Part shown: piece after piece, positions 1 to 8,767 of the stretch
How positions within the stretch are numbered: the first letter of the stretch is position 1
How the letters are laid out: the number at the start of each line of letters is the position of its first letter
Source: Methylorubrum aminovorans
GTDB lineage: Bacteria; Pseudomonadota; Alphaproteobacteria; Rhizobiales; Beijerinckiaceae
Assembly: GCF_022179725.1 (NCBI RefSeq)
Contig: NZ_BPRC01000031.1
Coordinates: 1 to 52,437, forward strand
DNA length: 52,437 nt
Direction of reading: 5' to 3'
Notes under the pieces: model-generated
Told to the model about the DNA's origin: nothing
Database searches by the model: none
Seen by the model: only the letters and a program-made list of their open reading frames with translations
Translations under genes and position numbers: made by a program

Positions 1-95
1 TGAGGATGGAAAAGCCCGAGAGGGCGCGGGGCGTCGCGACCCTACGGGCCAGGGCACCGACCAGGGAATTTTCGATGCCCACAATCAGGGAGTAT

Positions 96-811
96 TCAAC
101 GCCCGCTGACAAGGGTGAGAGGCCGTTCTGCGCTGGCCATGTTGCCGATGCTGACGCGCGACCACACGACCGCGGTGATCTGCGCGAAGGTTGGATCAAG
201 AAACGCCGTCCGGGGGATCGGATCCTGAGCAGGGCCCTTCCGTTCAATCTTGTAGGACGGCTCGTACCCTCCACCGACCACCTCGCCCGTGTCACGGTCG
301 AGCGTGACGTAGGCGTCGCCGATCGGGAAGACCGATGACACAATCAGCGGGAGCGGGTGCTCGGTCGCGTAGAGGCCGAAACTGCCGGCGCCGATGGCAA
401 TGATCCGAACGTCTTCCGGAGCGACCACGCGCTGGAGCAGGTAGCGCTCGAACACCTTGGTCTTCTTCAAGAGGGCTCCGGTCGTGCGGAGCTGCGCCTG
501 GCGGGTCGGCATTGAACCGAACCTGCCGCCGTGATTGATTGGCTTCGGCCCGCGCACGCCGTCCTCCCCGGCTCCGGCGCGATCGCCTCGATCCAGATGC
601 AGCCACCGTCCTCGAGCACGCAGATATCGGGCTGGCCGCCTCGGCGCGGCCGCTCGGTGGCCAGCATCAGGCGCTTGCCGGCTTACAGAAGGCGGCAGCC
701 GAGGTACATCTCCCAGAAATGGGCGTGGGAATCGCGCGCGAAGCCTTGCCGGAAGGTGGCATCGGCAAAGGCTGCATATACTTCCCACAGGCGGTCGAGC
801 TGGGTGCGCAT
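96..811 (-). pseudogene. Decayed PD-(D/E)XK-like nuclease-family gene
   Basis: Three fragments on the minus strand add up to one protein. The first (from ATG at 811, MRTQLDRLWEVY) contains FWEMYLGCRLL and runs into an in-frame TAA at 683-685. The same frame continues with GKRLMLATERP, GQPDICVLEDGG and IWIEAIAPEPG. Near 565-575 the frame shifts and goes on through LLKKTKVFERYLLQRV and the stop at 96. The spacing Glu - Gly-x-Pro-Asp - x-Glu-Ala resembles the active-site layout of PD-(D/E)XK-fold proteins; this family assignment is inference. With one nonsense codon and one frameshift the gene is very unlikely to be functional. The start could lie further upstream, up to about 904. Confidence 0.6.
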
Positions 812-1078
812 GTCCTGCTCTTCGGGATGGGCCACGGTCGAGGCCCTCGCCGTTGACGCTCCAGAGATCGCACATGGCTCCGCCGGCTCCATCACCGACT
901 GCACCCGAGGCCACCTGTGCGCAGGGCCCTGTGAAGGGCAGGGAGCGGGGTGAGAGAGGCCTCTGTGGTGCGAAGGCTGGAGTGGGCAGGTTCAGCGGCG
1001 GCCTTGCAGCATCAAAGCATGCCGCAGGATGTTTCGCCCCGAGAAGGATCTGACAATCATATAACCTTGCTCGATTGT

Positions 1079-1366
1079 CTAAACAGCGAAGTAAATTGTC
1101 GTCGTAGACAGGAACATAAGAAACCCTATTACAAAAACTATAGCACTAGGCCATCCGATAATCGTCTCAAGAAATTCCTTCTTGGCTTGATACTTTCGGA
1201 ATTTAACGGCCGCATCCCAATCCGCAATAGCAACAACGCCGTGTTCGTTCGAGTTCTCAAAAACGAACCTGTTATAAGGCATTATGATGTATTTTATCTT
1301 GAAATATAAAACCGTCAACCCAATCGCCATGAGACCGATACCGATCAGCCAGATCTTGAACTGCAT
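1079..1366 (-). CDS. Small two-helix membrane protein, unknown function
   Basis: The protein is 95 aa and starts at ATG 1366 (MQFKIWLIGIGL), directly behind a good ribosome-binding sequence, GAGAGGAAAG. One hydrophobic segment lies near residues 5-25 and a second near 70-90, separated by a charged loop with AVKFRKYQAKKEF. The DNA is clearly more AT-rich than its neighbours, which suggests later acquisition. The frame is open upstream to 1486, but only the 1366 start has a ribosome-binding site. I do not recognise a family. It lies downstream of repC in the same direction with a gap of about 175 nt, so it may have its own promoter. Confidence 0.6.
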   Translation of the reverse strand: MQFKIWLIGIGLMAIGLTVLYFKIKYIIMPYNRFVFENSNEHGVVAIADWDAAVKFRKYQAKKEFLETIIGWPSAIVFVIGFLMFLSTTTIYFAV

Positions 1367-1542
1367 CTTTCCTCTCCGCTGCCTTTGCTCAGACCACCCT
1401 AAAATATACTCACTCGAACCAGTCGAGTCGCTCGCGACACATCCCAGATCTCTCAGTCGGTACGCGAACCTCTGATGCCGGGGCATATTACAGCCAAGTC
1501 AGAACGCTCTCAAATCGAACGTTGGCTCATATACAGGGCCCA

Positions 1543-2823
1543 TCATGCGACGCGTCGGGCCTGTAATCGCGAACTGCGGAGGGCCTGAAGGACAGGCCCG
1601 AGGGAATACTTGCCGGAGCGCTTGCGATCTGTGAGTGACCTTAGGTAGGCACCGGCATTCTTGATCTCATCGTTGCGCTCGAGGATCGCCGCGAGGGTGA
1701 TCGCGGCCCCCTCCGGCCCCATGGCATCCTGAGCATCTTGCCATGCCGATGGGCTGATGCCGAGCATGGGGCGGATTCGGTCGGCGGTGTCGAGCAGATC
1801 GTGCCAGGACCGGATTCCGGAGGGTGCGAACTCCTCCACCTGAGGGCAGGCCTCAAGCACGGAACTGAGCGGATAGGTCGAGCGGATTGCAGATACGGTG
1901 GTCGCTGGCCGGGAGCTGCCCGGCTCTGGCTCCGTGGGTTCCTTCTGCTCATCCCCGGATGCCCTTTCATAAACAAGGGTATCAGGTTTTGAACTCTGTT
2001 TGTGTCGCTCCGAATGAGCGGCAGTGCCGCTCATTTTCTTGGATTCCGTGCGTGATATCAGGGCTGTGCTCACAGCCAGGGCGAGGGCCTCCAAACCATC
2101 GCCGAGGGTGGTGACGTCGGCCGGCTCCGGCCGGCGGGGATAGGCAGCGAGGAGCGCCCGGTACTGTGCCTGGAGCCCCGCGGCAGACGCGTCGGAGGCG
2201 CTTGTGTGCTCGCCGTCGAGTGCGATCAGGGCGTCGAGCAGCTTGGCGCAGTCGCGGCGGAGCAAGCTGACTTTCTCGCGAGCGACTTCCTCGGCCTGCA
2301 CCTGGGCGCGCACAGCCGCGGCTGTCGCAGTGATCTCCTGGGCGCGGAGGGCGAGGGGGGTCAGGTCGAACCCGAAGGCGTGGGTGACCTGACCGCCCTC
2401 GCCGCGGCGCGCGTAGCGCTTCCCGTTGGGGCTGTCGCGCCGGATGACCAAGCCCGCCTCGACCAGAGCGCAGAGGTGGCGCCGCAGGGCGGCTTCGGAC
2501 AGCCCGCGCGCGCGCGCCGCCAGGGTCCGGTTCGAGGGGAACACGATCAGATCGATATCCGCCTCCGGGTCGGGCGCCAGCACGGTCTCGGGATGGAAGG
2601 TCAGCAGGGCTTCCAGCACGTTGAGCGTCGCGGCCGACAGGCCGAAGCTCACACGAGCGTCGGTCAGATCGTGCAGCACGCGCCACTTCTCCGCCACGAC
2701 GCCCGTAGGACGCCGGTTGGCATCCGCCTGCGCGGCGATCTGGGCATGGGAGAGTGATCGCGCTCCGAAGGGCGCGGTGATTCGTCTGGCAGCCTCGCCG
2801 AGGCTACCACGGGTAGCAGTCAT
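1543..2823 (-). CDS. repC: Plasmid replication initiator RepC
   Basis: The 426-aa protein matches the RepC family of alphaproteobacterial plasmids, which opens the origin located within the repC gene itself. The N-terminus (ITAPFGARSLSHAQIAAQA, then EKWRVLHDLTDAR) is followed by the winged-helix core LNVLEALLTFHPE, VFPSNRTLAARARGLS and LRRHLCALVEAGLVIRRDS. The C-terminal part (ISPSAWQDAQDAMGPEGAA, LAAILERNDEI) is also typical. ATG 2823 is preceded by AGGAGAGG; ATG 2859 and TTG 2862 are alternative starts. In repABC plasmids repC follows repA and repB, but here the nearest upstream gene is part of the secretion system, so repC stands alone. A partition function may come from the ParB-like gene at 48788. 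Confidence 0.88.
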   Translation of the reverse strand: MTATRGSLGEAARRITAPFGARSLSHAQIAAQADANRRPTGVVAEKWRVLHDLTDARVSFGLSAATLNVLEALLTFHPETVLAPDPEADIDLIVFPSNRTLAARARGLSEAALRRHLCALVEAGLVIRRDSPNGKRYARRGEGGQVTHAFGFDLTPLALRAQEITATAAAVRAQVQAEEVAREKVSLLRRDCAKLLDALIALDGEHTSASDASAAGLQAQYRALLAAYPRRPEPADVTTLGDGLEALALAVSTALISRTESKKMSGTAAHSERHKQSSKPDTLVYERASGDEQKEPTEPEPGSSRPATTVSAIRSTYPLSSVLEACPQVEEFAPSGIRSWHDLLDTADRIRPMLGISPSAWQDAQDAMGPEGAAITLAAILERNDEIKNAGAYLRSLTDRKRSGKYSLGPVLQALRSSRLQARRVA

Positions 2824-3180
2824 GACGCCCGATCCTCTCCTGGTCGGGCCGCGCGTCATCAAAGCCGCTCCAATAGAGCGGGCTCACTCCAGGCAAAGCC
2901 TCTCCGTCACGAGAAATGCAATTTCTCGCTTGACGCCCGGGGGCGATCCGTGGCTTGTGGGAGCTGGTTTTAGGGCTCACACAGCCACTTTCGTGACGGT
3001 CACTCGGCCCTCATCTCCTTGCCGGGAGATGGGGGCCGATGGCTTTTCAGGGGTCGACTACGGCGGCGGTCTCTCCGGTCGTTGCAGGTGCTCCCATGGG
3101 GAGCGGGTGAGTGGTCATCTCGGGCGGCGCACCGGAAAGAGTCAACCGGATTCACGTTTTCTACACGCCCAAGCGTCTCG
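2824..3180. promoter_or_regulatory. repC leader / possible incompatibility RNA region
   Basis: This gap of about 357 bp separates repC from the end of the secretion operon. It holds several short perfect inverted repeats: CCGCTC/GAGCGG (about 2865-2880), the strong hairpin at 2905-2935, GTGAC-G-GTCAC (about 2994-3004) and CATCTCC/GGAGATG (about 3012-3030). In repABC plasmids the region just before repC encodes a small countertranscribed RNA that limits RepC; the hairpins and position fit that role, but no promoter was proven. I see no convincing gene here. Confidence 0.45.
2905..2935. repeat. Inverted repeat CGTCA-CGAGAAAT / ATTTCTCG-TGACG
   Basis: The arms CGAGAAAT and ATTTCTCG are perfect complements around a GCA loop. 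They are flanked by CGTCA and TGACG, giving a stem of about 13 bp with a small bulge. It is the strongest secondary structure upstream of repC. The core resembles the oriT hairpin at 35464 (GGGAAAT-gcaa-ATTTCCC). It may be a terminator or loop of a regulatory RNA. Confidence 0.6.
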
Positions 3181-4503
3181 TCAGCGATTACCAGCATCGG
3201 CCCCCATCTCTGAGTCGTTTGATTCAGGAAGATCAGGCAGACCAAGGTCCAAGTCGAACGGGCAATCCTTGAGCGTGGACGCGATCTTGCCTCTGAGTGG
3301 GATGACACCTCCTTTCACCTGCCGACTCTGGATCCGCAGGGCTCCGCCCTTCCGAATCGCCTTCTGGACGTGATGCGCGGGTCTCGCCGGATGGGCGAGC
3401 GACCCGATCGCCCCCGCCTTCGCAGCAGCCTCGCGGAAGCGCTGCGCGGAGACGCCCGAGAGCACGTCGGGATAGACGATGTGCACGAGGGTGTGCGCGG
3501 CCTGGCCGGGCGCCATGGAGGCCAGCGCCTCGGTGCAGCGCGCGATGACCAGAGCGGTGGTGAGGGGCGAGGACGGCCGAATGCACACCAGACCGCCTGC
3601 GAGGAGGGCCTTTTTCAGATCGAGACCGTTCGTCAACGACACGCTGGTCAGGGCCGCGAGTTCACCGGCGTGAGCGACGAGGGCCTTTCGTCCGGTCTCG
3701 CGCTGGTCCTTCGGGATCTCCTTGAGCGGTTTGAGCACCGCACGGAAGGCGGCGCCGTCGGCCGAAGACGCCGTGTCGGCGCTGACGTTCTTGCGGTCGA
3801 TTTCGTACTCGCCGGAGAGGAGGCGCTTGAAGGCGGTTTCGTCGGTGAAGGCCTGGTAGAGATCGAGCGCGCTCTTCCGATACCGGCTGGCCAGCATTTC
3901 GATGATCGGCAGCAGCGCCCGGTTCACGGCGCTGGCCTCGGGTCCGAGCCTCAGGTCGGCGATCGCGTCGGCCAGGTTGGCGGTGGAGATCAGCAAGGGC
4001 TGCCGGGGCGCCTGCCTGAGATCGACAGCCCTGATCTCCCCGTCCCGACCGAAGGGCCGGGCCACCTCGGCCAGTTGGGCGGTCATCATGTCCGCGGCGG
4101 TACTCTGTACAACGATGGCGCCCATCCGGTTGAGGCAAGCGCCGAACACGAGGTTGGCCGCGACCTCGCTGTGCCAGTCAGGACCGTCGCTGAAGAAGCT
4201 CAGTCCCTGCACCAGGTCCTCGCGCCGGAGCCAGACCTGCCCGGTAGCGGCAAGGCCGATCGGCCAGGTGGCATCGCCGCGCCGACGCGTGGTCGCGTCG
4301 CGGTAGCCGCGCCGGCCGAGATGGAGCGGAACGCGCGCCGGTGCGCGCCACGTCCGCCAGCCGTAGGTGAAGTGGCGCAGGTAGCGGTAGCCTGCATAAG
4401 CAAGGATCGCCTCCGGCACGAAGGGGAGCGCCATGGCCGAGAAGGAGAGGGCCGCCGCGATCCCGAACTGCGTGGCGACGGTCTTGGGAGAAGCGTCGTC
4501 CAT
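3181..4503 (-). CDS. DotL-like protein without Walker A (degenerate coupling ATPase homologue)
   Basis: The 440-aa protein begins with one or two membrane segments (residues about 12-40, AALSFSAMALPFVPEAILAY). The remainder follows the order of IncI TrbC/DotL coupling proteins: ADMMTAQLAEVARPFGRDGEI sits where DotL has the segment after its P-loop, NRALLPIIEMLASRYRKSALDLY matches the next helical part, and DLKKALLAGGLVCIRP matches a later strand. No GxxGxGK[ST] motif is visible anywhere, so ATP binding is unlikely. It is the last gene of the leftward Dot/Icm-type operon, 3 nt after dotA. It may be a structural remnant or adaptor of the coupling complex, with TraG at 36374 supplying the ATPase. 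The homology is my reading of weak similarity. Confidence 0.5.
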   Translation of the reverse strand: MDDASPKTVATQFGIAAALSFSAMALPFVPEAILAYAGYRYLRHFTYGWRTWRAPARVPLHLGRRGYRDATTRRRGDATWPIGLAATGQVWLRREDLVQGLSFFSDGPDWHSEVAANLVFGACLNRMGAIVVQSTAADMMTAQLAEVARPFGRDGEIRAVDLRQAPRQPLLISTANLADAIADLRLGPEASAVNRALLPIIEMLASRYRKSALDLYQAFTDETAFKRLLSGEYEIDRKNVSADTASSADGAAFRAVLKPLKEIPKDQRETGRKALVAHAGELAALTSVSLTNGLDLKKALLAGGLVCIRPSSPLTTALVIARCTEALASMAPGQAAHTLVHIVYPDVLSGVSAQRFREAAAKAGAIGSLAHPARPAHHVQKAIRKGGALRIQSRQVKGGVIPLRGKIASTLKDCPFDLDLGLPDLPESNDSEMGADAGNR

Positions 4504-4506
4504 CGA

Positions 4507-6756
4507 TCACTTGTCTCCACCACGGAGCTTCGACAGCATCGTCTGACCGCCCATGCGGGCGTCCCTGACCGTCCGGTTGATCGATCCGGGTGAGATCTGA
4601 CCGGGTGAGCGCGGCGCGACGATCCCGGCCACGGCGACGGCGGCATGGTCGCCGGTGCGGCGCTCGATCTGCCCGCCGATCCACGACAGCACGGTCTCGG
4701 GCAGGGCGCTGATCTGACCGGCGGAGGTGATGACGATCGAGAACAGGACGACGGCGTAGACGAACAGCCCGGCGGTTCCGACCATGGCGTAGGCGATGGT
4801 GCCGTCGGGCGCGATCATCGCCAGCGCGCCGCGGAAGAAGATGTTGGTGATGTCGATGCCGACCCGCATCAGCAGGAGCGACACCAGCATGCCGATCACG
4901 ATCAGCGGCGGCCGGAGCAGGATGCCGAGGAAGAACATGTAGCCCTGGCCGCTGTTGCCGACGAAGCTGTCGGAGCGCGCAGGCATGAACTTGGTCAGCA
5001 GCCAGATCGGCACGGCGATCATCGCCTCGGCGACGACGAGGAACCAGTTGAAGGTCGCCATCAGGAAGTGGACGATGACGACGAACGGAACGAGTCCGAT
5101 CAGCAGAAATGCGGCAACGAACAAAATGAGCGCCAGGACATAGACGAACCAAGAAATCTCTTGGGCTACCACTCTCCACGAATTATCGTCGTTGACGCCA
5201 AATCTTCCCAAAACCCAATCGAACCCGCTCAGCGCGACGCCTCCTCCCGTCGCACCCGCCCCGATCGACGCGATGCGCTGACCGATCTCCTGCACTTGCA
5301 GGACGGGATCCTTCCAGGTGGTGCTCTCGGGCTGGCTGATGATGCCGAGGACGCTGGAATAGATCTGCGCCAAGCCCCGGGCGAAGAGGTCGGACGGATT
5401 GTTCTGCGCGGCTGGATTGTCGCTCGCGACGTTGGCGATGCTGCCCGACCCTTGCGCGGCGATATAACCGCCGAAGCTCACGACGTAGGTGAGGTTCCGC
5501 TGCGCCTCCGCCACGAGCGGGGCGTAGGCGCTATGGCCGAAATACGGGATATACGAGTTGATGTTGGCCGGAGGCACGACCCGGACTGCCGCGTTCTGCC
5601 CCTCCGAGGCGGCCAGGAGCTTGGCCTGGACGAGGCTGAGCGAGCGCTGCCAGAGCGCTGCCGCGAGCCAGCCGTTGTCGGAGGCATTGGTGAGGTAGTT
5701 GCGCAGCGCCTGATCGAGTTGGCCGTTGTTGCTCTGGGTCAGGCTCTGGGTGGCGGTGTTGTAGGCCGTGTCGATCGCCTGCTTGATCCGGGCCTTGATC
5801 GCCTGATCGTCGCGGCTGCCGGAGTTGATGGTGCTGGCGATGCCGGTCGCGGCGGCGTCGAGACTGCCGATCGCGGCCTGGAAGCTGCGTTGGCTCTGCT
5901 GCTCGGCGAGATCGAGCAGCATCCTGGTGGTGCCGGCGTCGTTGGCGTCAGTCAGATTTGCGCTGATCTTGGTGTATTCGTAGACGACGGAGCCGCAGAG
6001 GTTGTCCGACCTGTGGAAGTAGCCGTTGGTGTCGGCGAAATAGTAGATCGTGGCCCGCGCGCTGGACCAGGGATTGATGGAGTTCGTCTCCGTCTTCGTC
6101 TCTGGACGCACCGCGGCCGCATCGGTGCGACCCGAGACGTTGTTGGCGTAGGTCTGCAGGGCCTGGGCGCAGACATAGCCGTAGAGGCGGCCTTCGAGCA
6201 CCTGAGCGAGCTTGCCGCGCAGCACGAAGTCACCGAGGGCCTGGGTCGGGCTGGTGAGCGTGCCGTACATGCCGTTGAGCTGTGTCCCGGCGACGCGGGT
6301 CCAGAGGGTGTCACCGAAGCCCGAGCCCCAGACCGCGAGCTGGACCACGAGGATCTGGACCAGCGACAGGCCGCTCTTGATCGGCAGGCTCAGGATCGCA
6401 CCGGTGATGACCCGCAGGAGGGTGTATTTGGCGCTCGATTGCCGGCCGAAGACGGCGCCGTCGTTGGCGGTGTCGGCCACCATCGAATAGAGCAGGTAGC
6501 AGGCCAGGATCGTCGCAACGATCAGGCAGCCGACGTTGAAGTAGCCGAGCGCGACCGTGAGCGGCCGGTCGTCGGTGCAGGCGGCCGCCGTCCAGACCCC
6601 GTCGACCACGCAACCGAGCAACTTGCGCAGGTTCACGAGCGCCAGGTCGTTCTGGACCGGCGTGAACATCTCCTTGCCGGTGGTCTGGGCCTCTGCCGCC
6701 GTGGCGGCGGCGAGGAACCCGAGGCTGCCGGCGGCGGCCGTGATCCTGCGGAACAT
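4507..6756 (-). CDS. dotA: Type IVB secretion inner-membrane protein DotA/TraY
   Basis: The 749-aa protein is close in length to TraY of IncI plasmids. It has an N-terminal signal sequence (MFRRITAAAGSLGFLAAATA), then hydrophobic segments at roughly residues 70-95 and 115-160 (ITGAILSLPIKSGLSLVQIL). A long periplasmic domain with Cys residues follows, and a C-terminal membrane cluster near 510-690 (WFVYVLALILFVAAFLLIGL, YMFFLGILLRPPLIVIGML). This layout and the IRPP-like membrane motifs are typical of DotA/TraY, a polytopic protein required for conjugative transfer. ATG 6756 is preceded by AGGGG and lies 8 nt after the previous gene. The frame is open much further upstream, but that part is antisense to other genes. 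Confidence 0.85.
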   Translation of the reverse strand: MFRRITAAAGSLGFLAAATAAEAQTTGKEMFTPVQNDLALVNLRKLLGCVVDGVWTAAACTDDRPLTVALGYFNVGCLIVATILACYLLYSMVADTANDGAVFGRQSSAKYTLLRVITGAILSLPIKSGLSLVQILVVQLAVWGSGFGDTLWTRVAGTQLNGMYGTLTSPTQALGDFVLRGKLAQVLEGRLYGYVCAQALQTYANNVSGRTDAAAVRPETKTETNSINPWSSARATIYYFADTNGYFHRSDNLCGSVVYEYTKISANLTDANDAGTTRMLLDLAEQQSQRSFQAAIGSLDAAATGIASTINSGSRDDQAIKARIKQAIDTAYNTATQSLTQSNNGQLDQALRNYLTNASDNGWLAAALWQRSLSLVQAKLLAASEGQNAAVRVVPPANINSYIPYFGHSAYAPLVAEAQRNLTYVVSFGGYIAAQGSGSIANVASDNPAAQNNPSDLFARGLAQIYSSVLGIISQPESTTWKDPVLQVQEIGQRIASIGAGATGGGVALSGFDWVLGRFGVNDDNSWRVVAQEISWFVYVLALILFVAAFLLIGLVPFVVIVHFLMATFNWFLVVAEAMIAVPIWLLTKFMPARSDSFVGNSGQGYMFFLGILLRPPLIVIGMLVSLLLMRVGIDITNIFFRGALAMIAPDGTIAYAMVGTAGLFVYAVVLFSIVITSAGQISALPETVLSWIGGQIERRTGDHAAVAVAGIVAPRSPGQISPGSINRTVRDARMGGQTMLSKLRGGDK

Positions 6757-6764
6757 GCGGGCCC

Positions 6765-7751
6765 CTAGAGATTGCCGCCGGCCTGGGCGGCCAGCATGGT
6801 GCCGAGGACGGCCGATGTGCGGGCCTGCTGCTCGATGAGCTGCTGGCGCAAAGCCAGCGACATCGAGCGCATGCGGGTGAGCTCGATGAGCAGGCCGTGC
6901 TCGGACTGGCCGGCGAGGCCGGCCGACCACGCCTCGTATTGCGGGCCGCCGCCGTACTGGCCGATCAGCGCCTCGAGCTGGGCGAGCGGGGAGGGGGCGG
7001 AACTGCCGACCTCGTGACCCTCGGCGATCGACATCCCGCGCACCGCGCTGAGCGACACCAGGGCGGGCGAGCGCAGGGCCTCGACGCGGCGGGCGCGCAG
7101 CATCATCAGGTCGGCTTCCGCCCCCGGCATCGCGGCCGTCGGCTTGGGCATCGGCAGGCCGGCCATGTCCTGGATGACGGTCTTGCGGTCCTCGTCGCTG
7201 GCGGAGGGATCGAACAGGATGGCGGCGTCGGCCTTGGTCGGATCCTTCAGGCGGGCGCGCGTCGCCTCCAAGATCGGGACGTTCTTGCCCGGCGCGACGT
7301 CGAGCTCGCGATAGGTCTCCCGGCCGGTCATGGTGACGTTGCCCAGGGAGCGGTTGGTCGCGTTCATCAGGTCGATGGAGCCGCAGGCGTTCACGCCCTG
7401 ACCGGTGTCGTAGGAATACTGCTCGCGGGCATCGACGAGGGCCTGGCGCTGGGCGACCTGTGACAGGGTCGCGGCGACGGCCTGCTGGGTGTTGCTGACG
7501 AGGTTCACCTCGCGCTCGCCGTTGGTGGAGACCTGGGCGGTCTGCACCTTCATGGCCGAGAGCAGCATCTCCAGGGTGAGGCTGCGCTGGGTGGCGATGG
7601 TGGTGCCGAGCGTCGTCACCTGGGCTTCCAACGCCCCCGTGGCCCGGGTGTGGCCCGCGATCCAGAGCGGATCGACGACGAAGCAGGATTGCGCGGCCAC
7701 GGGGGAGGCGAGGGCGGCCAGGGCCGCGGCGAGGAGGATCGGCTTCATCAT
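6765..7751 (-). CDS. Exported type IVB transfer protein, tandem paralogue 1
   Basis: The 328-aa protein has a Sec signal peptide (MMKPILLAAALAALASPVAA, cleavage near AQS) and no further clear membrane segment, so it is probably periplasmic or surface-exposed. The central part has EMLLSAMKVQTAQVSTNGE and a Cys-containing motif, REQYSYDTGQGVNACGS. The C-terminus (EAWSAGLAGQSEHGLLIELT) is helical. The next gene upstream (7748-8767) shares all these blocks, and the third (8764-9528) shares the central ones. The start ATG overlaps the preceding stop (ATGA), so translation is probably coupled. I do not recognise a named family; a pilus-associated or VirB5-like role is speculation from position and export. 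Confidence 0.75.
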   Translation of the reverse strand: MMKPILLAAALAALASPVAAQSCFVVDPLWIAGHTRATGALEAQVTTLGTTIATQRSLTLEMLLSAMKVQTAQVSTNGEREVNLVSNTQQAVAATLSQVAQRQALVDAREQYSYDTGQGVNACGSIDLMNATNRSLGNVTMTGRETYRELDVAPGKNVPILEATRARLKDPTKADAAILFDPSASDEDRKTVIQDMAGLPMPKPTAAMPGAEADLMMLRARRVEALRSPALVSLSAVRGMSIAEGHEVGSSAPSPLAQLEALIGQYGGGPQYEAWSAGLAGQSEHGLLIELTRMRSMSLALRQQLIEQQARTSAVLGTMLAAQAGGNL

Positions 7752-8767
7752 GGCGTCTGGAAGCTCGCGGGAGTCGGAGAGCCGCGCCTGGGCGAGGGCA
7801 CGGTGTTCGAGATGCGGGCGTTGACCATGGCGAGCAGCAGCGCCGCGGCGGTGGCCTCGGTGCGCATGCCGCGCTTGATCTGGTGGGCGAGGAGGGCGAG
7901 GTTGGCGGCCTCCATCCGCACGGCATCCTGGATGATGCCGCGGTCGTGCTGGCCACTGACGCCGGCGGCCCACGCCGCGCCGCCGTCGCTGCCCTGCCAG
8001 TGGCCCGACAGGGCCCGCGTCTTGGCGATCGGACCGTCCGGCCGGTAGTCGGCCGCGATGTCGGCGAGCACGACCGCGGTCATCGAGCGGTAGCTGTCGC
8101 GGCCGGTCTTCTCGAGCCTGTCGAGGTCGTTCGTCGCCGTGCTGCCCGTGTTCCGCGGCTGCGGGTCGGGCGGCCCGACGATCGCGTTGATGAATTTCGA
8201 CGCGGCGTCCGGGTCGCCGCCGTAGAGCGCGGCGCCGTCGGGGGCCTCGCCGGATGTCACGTCGGCGACCCAGTCCTTCGGATCGGCATAGCGGCCGGGT
8301 TGGGCCCGGACCGGGGTGACGATCTGCTGACGGACGGCGGTGGAGCCGGTCATGGCCGTGTAGAGGGCTTGAGCCTTGGTGTTCGAGCCGCACGGATCGT
8401 AGCCGATCGAGCCGTAGCGGTGGGTGGCGAGCGCCACGGCCTGGCGCTGGTCCTGGGTGACGACGGTGGTGGCCAGCGCCTGGCTGGAGGCGCGGAAGCC
8501 GTTGGCGATCTGATCGGAGCCGGCGGCCGACTGCGCGGTGAGCACCTTCACGGCCGAGAGCAGCCGCGCCCGCTCGGCGACTTCCTGGGCGATCAGGCCG
8601 GCCTCGGTGGTGGTGATCGCCCCCGCGATCGCCGTGGTCAGGGCGGAGGTCTGGAGGTTGACGCGCTGCTCGACGCCGACGCAGCTCTGCGCCCGCGCTG
8701 GCGCCGAAACGCCGATCGCCGCGGCGAGGGTGGCGAGCCCGGCAAGCGCGGTCGTGCGAACCGTCAT
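7748..8767 (-). CDS. Exported type IVB transfer protein, tandem paralogue 2
   Basis: The 339-aa protein starts with a signal peptide (MTVRTTALAGLATLAAAIGV, cleavage near ARAQS). It aligns with paralogue 1 over its length: LLSAVKVLTAQSAAGSDQ, THRYGSIGYDPCGS, and a C-terminal block AAWAAGVSGQHDRGIIQDAV followed by a long helix ending in AAALLLAMVNARISN. The DTG part of the motif shared by paralogues 1 and 3 is altered here to GYDPC. ATG 8767 overlaps the upstream stop by 4 nt (ATGA). Its location in the middle of the dotA-dotC operon points to a role in the transfer apparatus, but function is unknown. Confidence 0.75.
   Translation of the reverse strand: MTVRTTALAGLATLAAAIGVSAPARAQSCVGVEQRVNLQTSALTTAIAGAITTTEAGLIAQEVAERARLLSAVKVLTAQSAAGSDQIANGFRASSQALATTVVTQDQRQAVALATHRYGSIGYDPCGSNTKAQALYTAMTGSTAVRQQIVTPVRAQPGRYADPKDWVADVTSGEAPDGAALYGGDPDAASKFINAIVGPPDPQPRNTGSTATNDLDRLEKTGRDSYRSMTAVVLADIAADYRPDGPIAKTRALSGHWQGSDGGAAWAAGVSGQHDRGIIQDAVRMEAANLALLAHQIKRGMRTEATAAALLLAMVNARISNTVPSPRRGSPTPASFQTP

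Noticed and set aside
2905..2935. Second functional oriT upstream of repC
   Set aside because: The hairpin resembles that of oriT but no TAAGTGCG nic-type sequence follows, so it is listed only as a similarity.
4645..6768. Plus-strand open frame opposite dotA
   Set aside because: Composition is Asp/Arg/Gln-rich shadow sequence; dotA has membrane segments and a signal peptide.
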